NCBI GenBank assembly: GCA_016183425.1
Contig: JACPEP010000014.1
Location: forward strand, 102,148 to 134,626
Source of the DNA: Chloroflexota bacterium
Lineage (GTDB): Bacteria; Chloroflexota; Dehalococcoidia; JACPEP01
Direction: 5' to 3'
DNA length: 32,479 nucleotides
Made by a program: the position numbers and the translations under genes. The notes beneath the pieces were generated by a model. That model ran no database searches. It saw nothing but the letters and a program-made list of their open reading frames with translations, and was not told where the DNA came from. The number at the start of each line of letters is the position of its first letter. Position 1 is the stretch's first letter. Positions 1 to 8,001 of this stretch are shown piece by piece.

Positions 1-145
1 TGAAGGCCTTTATCCTCCTTGCTGTTTTTCCAGTCATCCTTCCGTCTTCTGGCCGCGGCGAAAATCATCTGGGAACAGACATCATTCCCACAATTAGGCT
101 TTTCCGCCCGGCACAGTTTGTAAGACAGGAATCTGGAGGTCGAGG

Positions 146-1471
146 TTGAGCGAGATACTCTCCCTTGCTGCGGCAAGAAGCCGGATGGGCCGAGTATTCT
201 ACGGTTGGTGGATGGTGGTGGCGGGCCTATTGATTATGGCCGTCAATGGGGGCACTTACTTTTATGGCTTTGGCGTCTTCTTCGTTCCTCTTGAAACCGA
301 GTTTGGCTGGTCAAGAACGGTCCTGGCGGGTGCTTTTTCTCTATCCCGCCTTGAGGCGGGGCTGACGGGGCCTATAGGAGGGTGGCTGGTAGATCGGTTC
401 GGGCCGCGAAGACTCATGCTAGTAGGGTGGGTCCTTTTTGGCCTGAGCTTCATAGTCCTCAGCCAGGTGAACAGCTTATGGGCCTTCTATGCCGTCTTCG
501 TGCTGGGTTTGGCGGTGGCCGGAAGCCTGGGTTCCGGCACACCGGTTCAGACGTCTATCGCTAACTGGTTTGTACGCAAGCGCAGCCAGGCTATAGGGAT
601 TGCCATGTCTGGCGCCGGGGTGGCGGGGATTATGGTGCCGGGGATGGCCTGGCTCATAGAACAGTATTCCTGGCGGGGCGCCGCTATAATCGCCGGACTA
701 GCGGCCCTGGTCTTTTGTCTTCCCCTCTCTTTGGTTATGCGACATCGCCCCGAACGCTACGGCCTTCTGCCCGACGGCGATGACAGTTCTACTCAGTCGC
801 TTTTACACAGACGAAAGCCGGCCACCTGGAGGTTTCTACATCGTTGGGCAGACTCTTCGCGAGAGACGGAGGTGGACTTTACAACCAGGGAAGCCCTTAA
901 AACCTCGGCTTTTTGGCTCATATCTGCCTTCTTCACTGTCCGGATGCTGGTCACGGCGGCGGTGGTGGTTCATCTAGCACCCTTCTTCACCGACTTAGGC
1001 GTGAGTCTCGAGGTATCGGCTATGATACTAGGCTCCGTTGCAACTATAAGTGTCGTGGGTAGAGTGCTCTTTGGCTGGCTGGGAGATGTCTTTGACAAAC
1101 GCTATGTACTGGGGATCTGTTACAGCATGATGGCCATAAGCCTATTGATTCTGGCCTTCGCTAACAACTGGTGGCAAACCATCCTTTTCATCGCCTTGTA
1201 CAGCCCATCCTATGGAGGCTCGGTACCCCTGGTTCCCGCCCTTCGGGGGCAATACTTTGGCCGCAAGACCTTCGGGACCATTCACGGCTTGACCAATACC
1301 GTCGCCATTGTGGGCACCGCTGGCGGGCCACTATTGGCAGGTTACATCTATGATGCTACCGGAAGCTACCGGCTGGCCTTCCTCATTTTTGCTGCCATAA
1401 CTGCTCTGGGAATTATCCTCGTTATGGCCACCCGACAGCCTAAGCTGGCAAGGGCTCCGGCTGCCCTCTAG
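146..1471 (+). CDS. MFS transporter, monocarboxylate/oxalate-formate antiporter-like
   Basis: A 441-residue integral membrane protein of the major facilitator superfamily. The pattern is about twelve hydrophobic segments in two six-helix halves joined by a charged central loop near residues 200-255. The N-terminus with FYGWWMVVAG and FGVFFVPLETEFGWSR resembles the MCT/OFA branch, which moves small carboxylates, but substrate cannot be read from the sequence. The loop after helix 2 carries GGWLVDRFGPRR, the usual MFS cytoplasmic signature, and its counterpart GWLGDVFDKR appears in the second half. The start is TTG at 146, chosen because GGAGG lies about seven bases upstream. It precedes the M23 peptidase gene by only 23 bases, so the two may be cotranscribed. 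Family call is firm; substrate unknown. Confidence 0.85.
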   Translation: MSEILSLAAARSRMGRVFYGWWMVVAGLLIMAVNGGTYFYGFGVFFVPLETEFGWSRTVLAGAFSLSRLEAGLTGPIGGWLVDRFGPRRLMLVGWVLFGLSFIVLSQVNSLWAFYAVFVLGLAVAGSLGSGTPVQTSIANWFVRKRSQAIGIAMSGAGVAGIMVPGMAWLIEQYSWRGAAIIAGLAALVFCLPLSLVMRHRPERYGLLPDGDDSSTQSLLHRRKPATWRFLHRWADSSRETEVDFTTREALKTSAFWLISAFFTVRMLVTAAVVVHLAPFFTDLGVSLEVSAMILGSVATISVVGRVLFGWLGDVFDKRYVLGICYSMMAISLLILAFANNWWQTILFIALYSPSYGGSVPLVPALRGQYFGRKTFGTIHGLTNTVAIVGTAGGPLLAGYIYDATGSYRLAFLIFAAITALGIILVMATRQPKLARAPAAL

Positions 1472-1494
1472 TCCTCTGAGACCACAGGGGGGAC

Positions 1495-2523
1495 ATGGGC
1501 ACCGGCGTCGGGTTGAGACCGGAGGACAAAAAGGGTGTGCTCATCCTTCTTATTCTGCTGACCAGCGTCGCTATCAACTGTACCCCTGAACCACCGGCCC
1601 CAACCATGACTGTCCCCCCTCCTACCCCTATCCCCTCACCTGAGCCTACGGCTACTCCATCACCCACAGCCACAATCACATTACTGCCTACTGCCACCGC
1701 CACACCATTGCCGACCCCTACTCCTTTATCCCCTCCGACGGTTGAAGTTGAACCCCTACCGGTACGGCAAGGAAGCATCGCCGTTTTGCGGCTGCGCGGG
1801 GGCGATCTTTGGGCAGCAGATGGCAGCTTCCAGGGACAGGCTATCAAGTTTGTTAGGGGCGCCGGTTCCTTTTGGGCTATCGTGGCGGTATCCCCAGTCA
1901 GCCCCCCAGGGCAACATCAGGTCATTGTTCGAGGGCATCGCACCCAGGGCGCAGAGTTTCAAGCCACCGTTCCTTTAACGGTGACCGAGGCTTCCTTTGT
2001 GGTGGATAGCGTAGAGCTTCCTCCCGACCGGGTAGAGCTCCTTGATCCGGCGGTAGTGGAGGAAGAGAGGAGAAAGTTAAGCCAGGTTTTCGCCCGCCCG
2101 GCCGGAGACAAACAATGGCGAGGCACCTTTATCATGCCGGTGGTGGGCGAGGTGACCTCCCCCTTTGGCGCTCGCCGCTCCTACAACGGCAGCCCGCCGA
2201 CGGGCTACCACGAAGGGCTGGATCTGGGTGCCCCAGAGGGAGAGGAGGTGACAGCGGCCAATGGTGGGGTGGTGGCCCTGGCTCGGTCGTTGAAGGTACG
2301 CGGCAATGCCGTTATCATAGACCATGGGGTGAACGTTTTCAGTGGGTACTACCACCTTTCCCAGGTGACGGTGACGGAGGGCCAACAGGTGAAGAGGGGG
2401 GAAGTCATCGGTAGAGTAGGGGAAACTGGTTTGGCCACCGGCCCTCACCTCCATTGGGAGATGAGGATAGGGGAAGTGTTTGTCAAACCTGAGGATTGGC
2501 TGGAACGGGAGATAGGGGAGTGA
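1495..2523 (+). CDS. M23 family metallopeptidase with Pro/Thr-rich linker
   Basis: A 342-residue exported cell-wall peptidase. Residues 14-28 form a hydrophobic export segment ending at Cys29 (SVAINC). This resembles a lipobox, but Asn at -1 is not typical, so it may be a lipoprotein or a simple membrane anchor. Residues about 30-82 are a low-complexity Pro/Thr/Ser linker. A beta-rich region of about 90-170 follows. The C-terminal LytM/peptidase M23 domain has the zinc ligands His239 and Asp243 (GYHEGLD) and the HxH pair His318/His320 (GPHLHWE), so it should be catalytically active on peptidoglycan cross-links or be an envelope endopeptidase. The stop overlaps the GTG start of the next gene, suggesting translational coupling to the LysE-like exporter. 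Confidence 0.88.
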   Translation: MGTGVGLRPEDKKGVLILLILLTSVAINCTPEPPAPTMTVPPPTPIPSPEPTATPSPTATITLLPTATATPLPTPTPLSPPTVEVEPLPVRQGSIAVLRLRGGDLWAADGSFQGQAIKFVRGAGSFWAIVAVSPVSPPGQHQVIVRGHRTQGAEFQATVPLTVTEASFVVDSVELPPDRVELLDPAVVEEERRKLSQVFARPAGDKQWRGTFIMPVVGEVTSPFGARRSYNGSPPTGYHEGLDLGAPEGEEVTAANGGVVALARSLKVRGNAVIIDHGVNVFSGYYHLSQVTVTEGQQVKRGEVIGRVGETGLATGPHLHWEMRIGEVFVKPEDWLEREIGE

Positions 2524-3170
2524 CGGAGGCGCTGGGAAACGTAAACATCGTTATTTTTGTCACCTCTTTTCTGGTGGGGCTTTCCGGGGCCCTAATTCCG
2601 GGCCCCCTTTTGGCTGTGGACATCTCTGAGAGCGCCCGCCGCGGACCATGGGTGGGACCTCTGCTTATCCTGGGCCACGGATTGCTGGAAATGTGGGTTG
2701 TGGTAGCGCTGGTGCTGGGGATGAGCCAGTTTTTGAGTCAGCCCCTGGTTACCGGCCCCGTATCGGTGTCGGGAGGGCTTTTTCTTTTCGTCACCGGGCT
2801 TTTCATCCTACGGCGTGCTAGACATGCCTCCTGGGAGAAAGAACTGCAAAGGGCCGGGGCGGGAGCTTTATCCGTTGCCAGCGGATTTGTCTTCAGCCTT
2901 TTCAACGCTTCCTGGCTGGTTTGGTGGGCCACCGTAGGTACCACTTACGTCATATGGGCGCTGCAGCAAGGGACAGTGGGTTTGGCCTCTTTCTACAGCG
3001 GTCACATTCTGGCCGACCTGTTATGGTATAGCCTGGTGTCTTTCATGGTGGCCCGGGGGAGTCGCTTGGTAACTACGCCGGTGTATCAGGGGCTGCTTCT
3101 CTTCATCGGTGGTTTCCTCATCCTCTTCAGCGGCTACTTTTTCCTTACTGGAGTGGGGGCCTTTATCTGA
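2520..3170 (+). CDS. LysE/RhtB family translocator
   Basis: A 216-residue membrane protein with about six hydrophobic segments, matching the LysE/RhtB amino-acid or metabolite exporter family in length and in the early motif GLSGALIPGPLLAVDISESARRG. Family members export amino acids or small solutes; the substrate here is not evident. I place the start at GTG 2520, whose GTGA overlaps the TGA stop of the M23 gene and which follows a purine-rich stretch; the frame is open up to 2496. The 3' end is overlapped on the other strand by the last 150 bases of rsmE, an unusually deep convergent overlap. Confidence 0.8.
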   Translation: MTEALGNVNIVIFVTSFLVGLSGALIPGPLLAVDISESARRGPWVGPLLILGHGLLEMWVVVALVLGMSQFLSQPLVTGPVSVSGGLFLFVTGLFILRRARHASWEKELQRAGAGALSVASGFVFSLFNASWLVWWATVGTTYVIWALQQGTVGLASFYSGHILADLLWYSLVSFMVARGSRLVTTPVYQGLLLFIGGFLILFSGYFFLTGVGAFI

Positions 3171-3893
3171 GGCAGCTCCTAGTTCCCCTTTTTCGTAAAG
3201 GACGATGGCCGCCGCAATCACTCCCGCCGTCTCCGAGCGCAGGAGGTGACCCCCCAGGGTAACCACCTGGATGCCCTGGCCACGGGCTAGCTCCACCTCC
3301 TGGGCGGTGAACCCCCCTTCTGGCCCCACCAGAATGTTCACCGCCGTAGGCAGGGGTGTGATAACGTCCCTAAGACCCACGACCGTCTCTTCCTCCCAGG
3401 GCAGAAGAGACAACCCGCCAACATGGTAGCATGCCTCGTCAAAGGGTAAAGGAGGGTACAGAGTGGGTATACCGCCGCGGCGGCACTGCTCCGCCGCTTC
3501 CTGTATAATTTGCTGCCATCGATGGCGACGATGAGCCGTTGCCTCACATCGATGGCAAAGGAGAGGCACGAAGGCAGTTACCCCTATCTCCGTGCCTTTC
3601 TGAAGAACGTACTCGAAGTGGTCCCCCCTGAGGAGCGCCTGATAAAGAGTGATGTGGGTCGCAGGCGCTGGCGGCGCCGGAGTTTTGTCCATTATCAGCC
3701 CGCGGACGCCATTTTGTTCCAGCGCGGTAAGCTTGACTTGATACTGCCCGCCTTTGTTGTCCAGAAGAGTGATGCTGTCCCCCGGTCGCAGGCGCAAAAC
3801 GCGCCGGATACGGTGAACCGGCTGGCCCAAGATGACCACCTGGTCTCCCGCAAAGGCCTCTGGAGGAACGAAGAAACGAGCGTGTTTAGTCAT
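3021..3893 (-). CDS. rsmE: 16S rRNA m3U1498 methyltransferase RsmE, with C-terminal extension
   Basis: RsmE is a SPOUT-fold enzyme that N3-methylates U1498 of 16S rRNA with S-adenosylmethionine. The first 238 residues match a complete family member: a PUA-like N-terminal domain (RIRRVLRLRPGDS near 28-40), the segment LQKGTEIGV, and the knot motifs LVGPEGGF (188-195) and LGGHLLRSETA (213-223). The ATG at 3893 overlaps the prmA stop as ATGA, and the frame is open further upstream without homology. Residues 239-290 are a highly charged extension (EEDEETTDEEK) beyond the usual length of about 245. It is encoded antisense to the 3' end of the LysE gene and may simply be read-through after loss of the normal stop. 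Part of the prmA-rsmE pair common downstream of dnaJ. Confidence 0.88.
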   Translation of the reverse strand: MTKHARFFVPPEAFAGDQVVILGQPVHRIRRVLRLRPGDSITLLDNKGGQYQVKLTALEQNGVRGLIMDKTPAPPAPATHITLYQALLRGDHFEYVLQKGTEIGVTAFVPLLCHRCEATAHRRHRWQQIIQEAAEQCRRGGIPTLYPPLPFDEACYHVGGLSLLPWEEETVVGLRDVITPLPTAVNILVGPEGGFTAQEVELARGQGIQVVTLGGHLLRSETAGVIAAAIVLYEKGELGAASDKGPHSSKEKVAAEEDEETTDEEKQPLIHRRSYQATPPGHHERHQAIP

Positions 3894-4909
3894 CCTTGGG
3901 TCGTAGTGCCGAATCGGGCGACCAGTGTGCGCCAGGGGCCATCTTCCACCACCCTGAGCATGTGGATACCATAGGATGAGGCGGCAGCCATCACTGCTTC
4001 CAGACCGTCTTGGGAAATGCCTCCCAGGATAAGCCGGCCTTCTTTGTCGGCAGCCCGGGTGATGGGGCCAAGGAGACGGGAGATGGTTGTAGAATCCAGA
4101 TTGGCGACAACGAGGTCGAATTTCAAGGCGTCCCGACTCACCCTCCCCCGACTTGTTCCCAGAGAGCCTCTGACTACCGATACGGTGCTTTCCACCTGAT
4201 TTCGCGCCACGTTCTCTCGGGCCACCCTTACCGCCAGGGAATCTATGTCCAGGGCCAGGACTTTCGCCGCCCCTAGTTGGGCGGCGGCGATGGCCAGGAT
4301 TCCAGAGCCGGTCCCCAGGTCGAGAACCGAGTCGCCTGGCCTGAGCCAAATTTCCAGCTCCTCCAGGCACATGCGGGTGGTGGGGTGGAGGCCGGTGCCA
4401 AAGGCCATACCTGGATCCAAATGGATGACCACATCTTCCGGCAGCGGGCTATACTCTCGCCAGGAAGGCTTGACGACCAGGTGGCTTCCCACGCGATGAA
4501 GGGGAAAATACTCTTTCCACCCGGCGGCCCATTCCTCTTCTTCGATGTGCTGGGTTCTTAATGGCGATAGAGGTCCAAAAATAACCAATCGGTGGAGCCC
4601 GTCTTCCAGGGATTTCAGCCGCTGTATCCATCGCCCATTCACCGACAGATAGGTCTTGATTACTACAGTTCGGCCTTCAAAGGAGGAATCCCCCTCCTCA
4701 ACCCCAGGGAATTCTTCGATAACTACCCCTCCGTGCCCGTAAAGACGAAAAAGCCACGAAACGGCTTCCTCATCTTTCCGGGACACTGTCAAACTCACCT
4801 CCAGCCAACGCCGAGGCGAGGGGCGCTTTTCCGTCTTAGTGGTGGTGACCTCCTCCTTCGCCCTGGAGAACGGCCTGGGGGTCGCTCTGAAAGGCCTCTT
4901 TGCAACCAT
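3890..4909 (-). CDS. prmA: Ribosomal protein L11 methyltransferase PrmA
   Basis: PrmA trimethylates ribosomal protein L11 using S-adenosylmethionine. Seen here: an N-terminal substrate-recognition region (WLEVSLTVSRKDEEAVSWLF, 35-54), the linker motif WKEYFPLHRVG, the family signature DPGMAFGTGLHPTT (165-178) and the SAM-binding loop LDLGTGSGILA (197-207). The length of 339 includes about 34 N-terminal residues that overlap the 3' end of the ferredoxin-YHS gene by 74 bases. No ATG, GTG or TTG lies in frame between that region and the conserved WLEVSL, although a strong GAAGGAGGAGG sits just before the upstream stop, so the exact start is uncertain. ATGA overlap with rsmE shows translational coupling. 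Confidence 0.9.
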   Translation of the reverse strand: MVAKRPFRATPRPFSRAKEEVTTTKTEKRPSPRRWLEVSLTVSRKDEEAVSWLFRLYGHGGVVIEEFPGVEEGDSSFEGRTVVIKTYLSVNGRWIQRLKSLEDGLHRLVIFGPLSPLRTQHIEEEEWAAGWKEYFPLHRVGSHLVVKPSWREYSPLPEDVVIHLDPGMAFGTGLHPTTRMCLEELEIWLRPGDSVLDLGTGSGILAIAAAQLGAAKVLALDIDSLAVRVARENVARNQVESTVSVVRGSLGTSRGRVSRDALKFDLVVANLDSTTISRLLGPITRAADKEGRLILGGISQDGLEAVMAAASSYGIHMLRVVEDGPWRTLVARFGTTTQG

Positions 4910-5315
4910 CGTCGCAGAAGTAGTAGGTCTTGCCGTTGTATGGCAAGCGTGCTTTGGCCTCGTACTCCCGAAAGATCATGCCGCAAACTGGGTCCTTCAC
5001 CACCTCAGGCACCGTCTCCCCCTGCTTGTGGATGAGCAAACGCTCTATCTCCCGCCCGCCAACCAGGTGTTCTTCCACCACCTGAGCCAGGTCCTCAGGC
5101 TTGAGGCCGTAGTACCAAACGCCATCGGGCCAGATGACCAGGTTAGGGCCAAAGCCACAGGCGCCCACGCACCCGCTCTTGGTGACCCTAATCTCCTGGG
5201 CCAAGCCCTTTTCCTCCAGGATGCTTTTCAGGGTGGGAGCTATGGGCTCAGAGCCCCGCTTCTGGCAGTTGCCCCCAAAGGTACAAACATAAACATGCTT
5301 GCGATAGGCCTTCAT
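4836..5315 (-). CDS. Thioredoxin-like [2Fe-2S] ferredoxin fused to a YHS domain
   Basis: A 159-residue protein with two recognisable modules. Residues 5-90 match thioredoxin-like [2Fe-2S] ferredoxins, with four candidate cluster cysteines: Cys11 and Cys17 (VCTFGGNCQKRGS), then Cys49 and Cys53 (SGCVGACGFGPN), followed by WYYGLKPEDLAQVVEEHL. Residues 106-146 are a YHS domain (VKDPVCGM, then YYFCDDGCKEAF) with Cys111, Cys134 and Cys138, a motif usually tied to metal binding. The protein ends in GGGHHH, which could add a metal site. A soluble redox or metal-handling role is inferred; the partner is unknown. It sits between dnaJ and prmA and overlaps prmA by 74 bases, so it is probably expressed with the heat-shock and translation cluster. 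Confidence 0.82.
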   Translation of the reverse strand: MKAYRKHVYVCTFGGNCQKRGSEPIAPTLKSILEEKGLAQEIRVTKSGCVGACGFGPNLVIWPDGVWYYGLKPEDLAQVVEEHLVGGREIERLLIHKQGETVPEVVKDPVCGMIFREYEAKARLPYNGKTYYFCDDGCKEAFQSDPQAVLQGEGGGHHH

Positions 5316-5395
5316 GCTTACCTCTTTCTACCAATCCGACTCGATTGCCTGGCGCCACCCGTTATAGCTTTCCTCTCTCATCCCCACCCCCTTCA

Positions 5396-6508
5396 TCACG
5401 TGCCAAAGGCATCCTTTATCCTGCCGAAGAAGCCCTTGTCGTGTCGCGGTATCTCCGCCTTGCCCAGGGTCTTGGCCAGTTCTCGCAGTAACCTCTTTTG
5501 CTCCTCCGTCGGGTCCTGAGGAGTGACTACCCACACTCGGACAAACTGATCCCCCCGCCCGCTGTCCCTAATGTAAGGCACCCCCCTTCCTTTTAGGGTA
5601 ATTGTCTTCCCCGATTGCGTGCCCGGAGGTATCTTGATAGTGGCGGAGCCATTCAGAGTAGGCACCTCCACCTCGTCGCCTAAAGCAGCTTGGGGAAAGG
5701 TGATGGGCAGGTCATAGATAATGTCGTGCTCTTCCCTATGAAAGAAAGGATGGCTCTCCACCTTAATGACCACGTAAAGGTTGCCCGGCCGGCCTCCCCG
5801 TTGCCCCACATCACCCTCACCGGTGAGACGGATCTGCGAGCCGTTGTCAACACCAGCCGGAATATGCACTACTATTTTGCGCCGCCGTCGTTCTCGTCCC
5901 TGGCCACGGCAGTTGGGACAGGGGTCGGTGAGCAGGATGCCTTCGCCGTGGCACTGCTCACAGGTGGTTACGTTTACGAAGTGGCCGAAGAAGCTCTGCT
6001 GGACTCGACGAGTTTGGCCGGTGCCGCGACAGGTAGGGCAGCGGCTGGGCTGGCTGCCGGGCCTGCTTCCCGTGCCCTGGCAGTGAGAACAGAACTCAAT
6101 GCGCAGTGCATCCAACTCTTTCTCGCAGCCGAATACTGCCTCTTCAAAGGACAAGGTCAGGTCATAGCGCAGGTCGGCCCCGGACTGAGGGCGGTGGTGG
6201 GCGGCAGTGGCGCCACCGAAAAAAGTGTCGAAAATATCGCCGAAGCCACCGAAGTCAAAGCCCTCGAAGCCTCGTCCCAATCCCTCAGCTCCTCGGTGAC
6301 CATAGCGATCATAGGCAGCCCGCTTTTCCGAGTTGCTCAGCACCTCGTAGGCCTCGTTTACCTCCTTGAAAGTCTCCTCAGCCTGGGGGTCCTTGTTGCG
6401 GTCGGGGTGATATTGGAAGGCCAGACGACGATACGCCTTCTTGATCTCCTCCTCGGAGGCGTTGCGCTGGACCCCTAAGACCTCGTAGTAGTCCCTTTTG
6501 ACGGCCAT
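5396..6508 (-). CDS. dnaJ: Chaperone protein DnaJ (Hsp40), type I
   Basis: A 370-residue DnaJ with all class I parts in order. The J domain spans 4-70 with the HPD motif at 34-36, which stimulates the DnaK ATPase. A Gly/Phe region runs from about 74-100. Four CxxCxGxG zinc modules start at Cys140, Cys157, Cys183 and Cys197. The C-terminal substrate-binding domains contain [11 protein letters not shown] and the [16 protein letters not shown] turn. The protein delivers unfolded clients to DnaK in the cytoplasm. The ATG at 6508 follows AGAGGGA. It lies downstream of dnaK but is separated from it by two unrelated genes, so it may rely partly on the promoter in front of the lipoprotein gene. Confidence 0.97.
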   Translation of the reverse strand: MAVKRDYYEVLGVQRNASEEEIKKAYRRLAFQYHPDRNKDPQAEETFKEVNEAYEVLSNSEKRAAYDRYGHRGAEGLGRGFEGFDFGGFGDIFDTFFGGATAAHHRPQSGADLRYDLTLSFEEAVFGCEKELDALRIEFCSHCQGTGSRPGSQPSRCPTCRGTGQTRRVQQSFFGHFVNVTTCEQCHGEGILLTDPCPNCRGQGRERRRRKIVVHIPAGVDNGSQIRLTGEGDVGQRGGRPGNLYVVIKVESHPFFHREEHDIIYDLPITFPQAALGDEVEVPTLNGSATIKIPPGTQSGKTITLKGRGVPYIRDSGRGDQFVRVWVVTPQDPTEEQKRLLRELAKTLGKAEIPRHDKGFFGRIKDAFGT

Positions 6509-6536
6509 TTAATCCCTCTGGGTTGTTCTGCCCGGG

Positions 6537-7211
6537 CTATGGTATGAAATTGTAAAAATCGATGGTTATCACCGCTCGTTCAGTGTTTCCGGCTCGAGAT
6601 ACAAACTCCACTTCAACCTCTTCTCGACGAAGATTGCCTTGGGCCTTGTCTACCCAAGCTTCTCCCTTTACCTGGGTTACCCGCTGCATATCGCGGCCAT
6701 GGTCAGCGTCCAAAGCGGCCACCGCCGCCAGACGGGGACGGAACCCCACCCGATGTGTCTCAGTGCCCTCCAAGAGCCCCATGCTAGTTGCGTCGCCAAA
6801 GTTCCTCACATAAGAGACAACAGTATAAGGAGCGGCGCCAAATCCGGGCCCCCCGAAGGTGGTTGAAGGATTGGGCAACTCCCCCCGGGCGTCCCGAGCT
6901 TTTACCAGGTGGTCGGAAATCTCTACCTCATATAAGGTGTCTGCCGGACCCCTCAAAACGGAACGAAACCTTCCCCCCTCAACCCCCCCCTCCCCCTGGA
7001 AGCTCCAAATTTGCTCCTTCCCTTCCATTTGCCAGTAATACCTTAAAGTGACGGTAAAGCGGTAACCCTTGGCCCCCTGAAGCTTAGCCACCGCAACCCT
7101 CATGATGGAGGCCGCTTCATCGGGAACCTTAGTAGCCACGGGAGCCGGTACGCACCCCAAAATCAAAAGCCCCACCATCCCCATCATCCAATGCTTCCTA
7201 CTCATTTCCAT
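6537..7211 (-). CDS. Putative lipoprotein, LolA/LppX-like
   Basis: About 222 residues. The N-terminus has a basic stretch (SRKHW), a hydrophobic core (MMGMVGLLIL) and the lipobox ILGC, so it should be lipid-anchored outside the membrane. The mature part is beta-rich (YRFTVTLRYYWQMEGKEQIWSFQGEGGVEGGRF; VKGEAWVDKAQGNLRREEVEVEF), reminiscent of the LolA/LppX/LprG fold that binds lipids, but no signature residue confirms this. Three in-frame ATGs are possible (7211, 7205, 7187); 7205 or 7211 keeps the basic end of the signal peptide. A near-consensus promoter overlaps the two outer starts. It lies between the ATC-hydrolase-like gene and dnaJ, 28 bases from dnaJ. Function unknown. Confidence 0.65.
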   Translation of the reverse strand: MEMSRKHWMMGMVGLLILGCVPAPVATKVPDEAASIMRVAVAKLQGAKGYRFTVTLRYYWQMEGKEQIWSFQGEGGVEGGRFRSVLRGPADTLYEVEISDHLVKARDARGELPNPSTTFGGPGFGAAPYTVVSYVRNFGDATSMGLLEGTETHRVGFRPRLAAVAALDADHGRDMQRVTQVKGEAWVDKAQGNLRREEVEVEFVSRAGNTERAVITIDFYNFIP

Positions 7212-7238
7212 TATATTTTACGTTCGTGTGCTTCTCAA
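7210..7238 (-). promoter_or_regulatory. Predicted promoter in front of the lipoprotein-dnaJ genes
   Basis: On the minus strand TTGAGA (7238-7233) and TATAAT (7215-7210) are separated by exactly 17 bases, close to a perfect housekeeping promoter. The expected transcription start near 7203 falls on the second ATG of the lipoprotein gene, so the message would be leaderless or start at the internal ATG at 7187. It would give dnaJ and the genes after it transcription independent of the CIRCE-controlled promoter. Confidence 0.55.
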
Positions 7239-7376
7239 GTATCCCCCGAGGAGACCAGATTGTGTTTTTGCCAGGAGAATGCTTCAGGAGCTCTTGGTAA
7301 TGACATTTTCAAGAGTAGACATCTCCTTTAGAAGTCACCGATCAGGCCCTCCTGGAGAGCGGGTGAAACAGCGGCA

Positions 7377-7859
7377 CTATTCTTGAAAGCGAATATACAC
7401 TTCGCAGCAATCGTCTCCCTGCAGCACATTCTTGGCGTGGACAAAGGAGCCTTCCAGGTTGTAAGCCTTGAACCTGGCCTCATCCACGGCGCAGTAGAGC
7501 TGGCCCAGGGCATCAGCCCCCATGGCCTTCCAGGTATCAGCCAATGGGCAATAGGTCACCCGAAGGCCCGACTCACCTCCTGACATCCGGATGTGACGAG
7601 ACTCCCATCCTGTCTCAGGCAGGTCCGTAGCGCCTATCAGGTTTGCCAGGTTGTCCGTCCCCACCCTTTTCTTGATCTCTTCCCCTCGGTGTGCTCCAAA
7701 GCGAGCTACTACCTTGGAGACTACCTCCTTGCCTCTCTCCTCCCCCATCTCCTCCACGATAGTGGTGGCGAAGTGGTAGTACATAAGGGCAAAAAGGCGC
7801 GCCATCTTTCTCACCTCCAGAGCACATTGTTCCTTGCTCGATGCTTCCATTCTTTCCAT
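7377..7859 (-). CDS. ATC-hydrolase-like protein (L-2-amino-thiazoline-4-carboxylate hydrolase family)
   Basis: A 160-residue soluble protein. The helical N-terminus (ARLFALMYYHFATTIVEEMGEERGKEVV) followed by YCPLADTWKAMG and GQLYCAVDEARFKAYN is typical of the small family named after L-2-amino-thiazoline-4-carboxylic acid hydrolase. The conserved Cys of YCPL and Cys of YCAVDE are both present, as is the C-terminal GDDCCEVYI. Most relatives have no tested function and many sit in unrelated operons, so the reaction here is not assigned. I choose ATG 7859 because AAGGGAGGT lies nine bases upstream; the frame is open to 7883. It follows dnaK after a terminator-like hairpin and precedes the lipoprotein gene by about 165 noncoding bases. 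Confidence 0.7.
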   Translation of the reverse strand: MERMEASSKEQCALEVRKMARLFALMYYHFATTIVEEMGEERGKEVVSKVVARFGAHRGEEIKKRVGTDNLANLIGATDLPETGWESRHIRMSGGESGLRVTYCPLADTWKAMGADALGQLYCAVDEARFKAYNLEGSFVHAKNVLQGDDCCEVYIRFQE

Positions 7860-7932
7860 CGTGTGGCTACCTCCCTTCGGCATTGAACAGCAACCGCCGT
7901 CGCCTTCTCCCCTGGGATTTATCCCGCATCAA

Positions 7933-7960
7933 AATAGGGGCAGACGATCCTGCCCCTATT
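7933..7960 (-). terminator. Terminator-like hairpin downstream of dnaK
   Basis: An 11-base inverted repeat, AATAGGGGCAG and CTGCCCCTATT, encloses a six-base loop. On the minus strand it is followed by a short T-rich run (CTATTTTGAT). It lies 42 bases after the dnaK stop, so it probably attenuates transcription into the next gene. The TAGGGGC core resembles the palindromes near the RAYT gene, so it may instead be a repeat-derived element. Confidence 0.55.
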
Positions 7961-8001
7961 CTTCCTTATATGGCTAGGAATTGCAAGCCCAGGGTTAGCG
8001 G

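Noticed and set aside
1440-1847. Antisense frame rich in Val and Gly opposite the M23 linker
   Set aside because: The repetitive VGVG pattern is the reverse reading of the Pro/Thr-rich linker codons.
5690-6478. A 262-codon open frame antisense to dnaJ
   Set aside because: Alanine- and valine-rich shadow of the dnaJ sequence with no family features.
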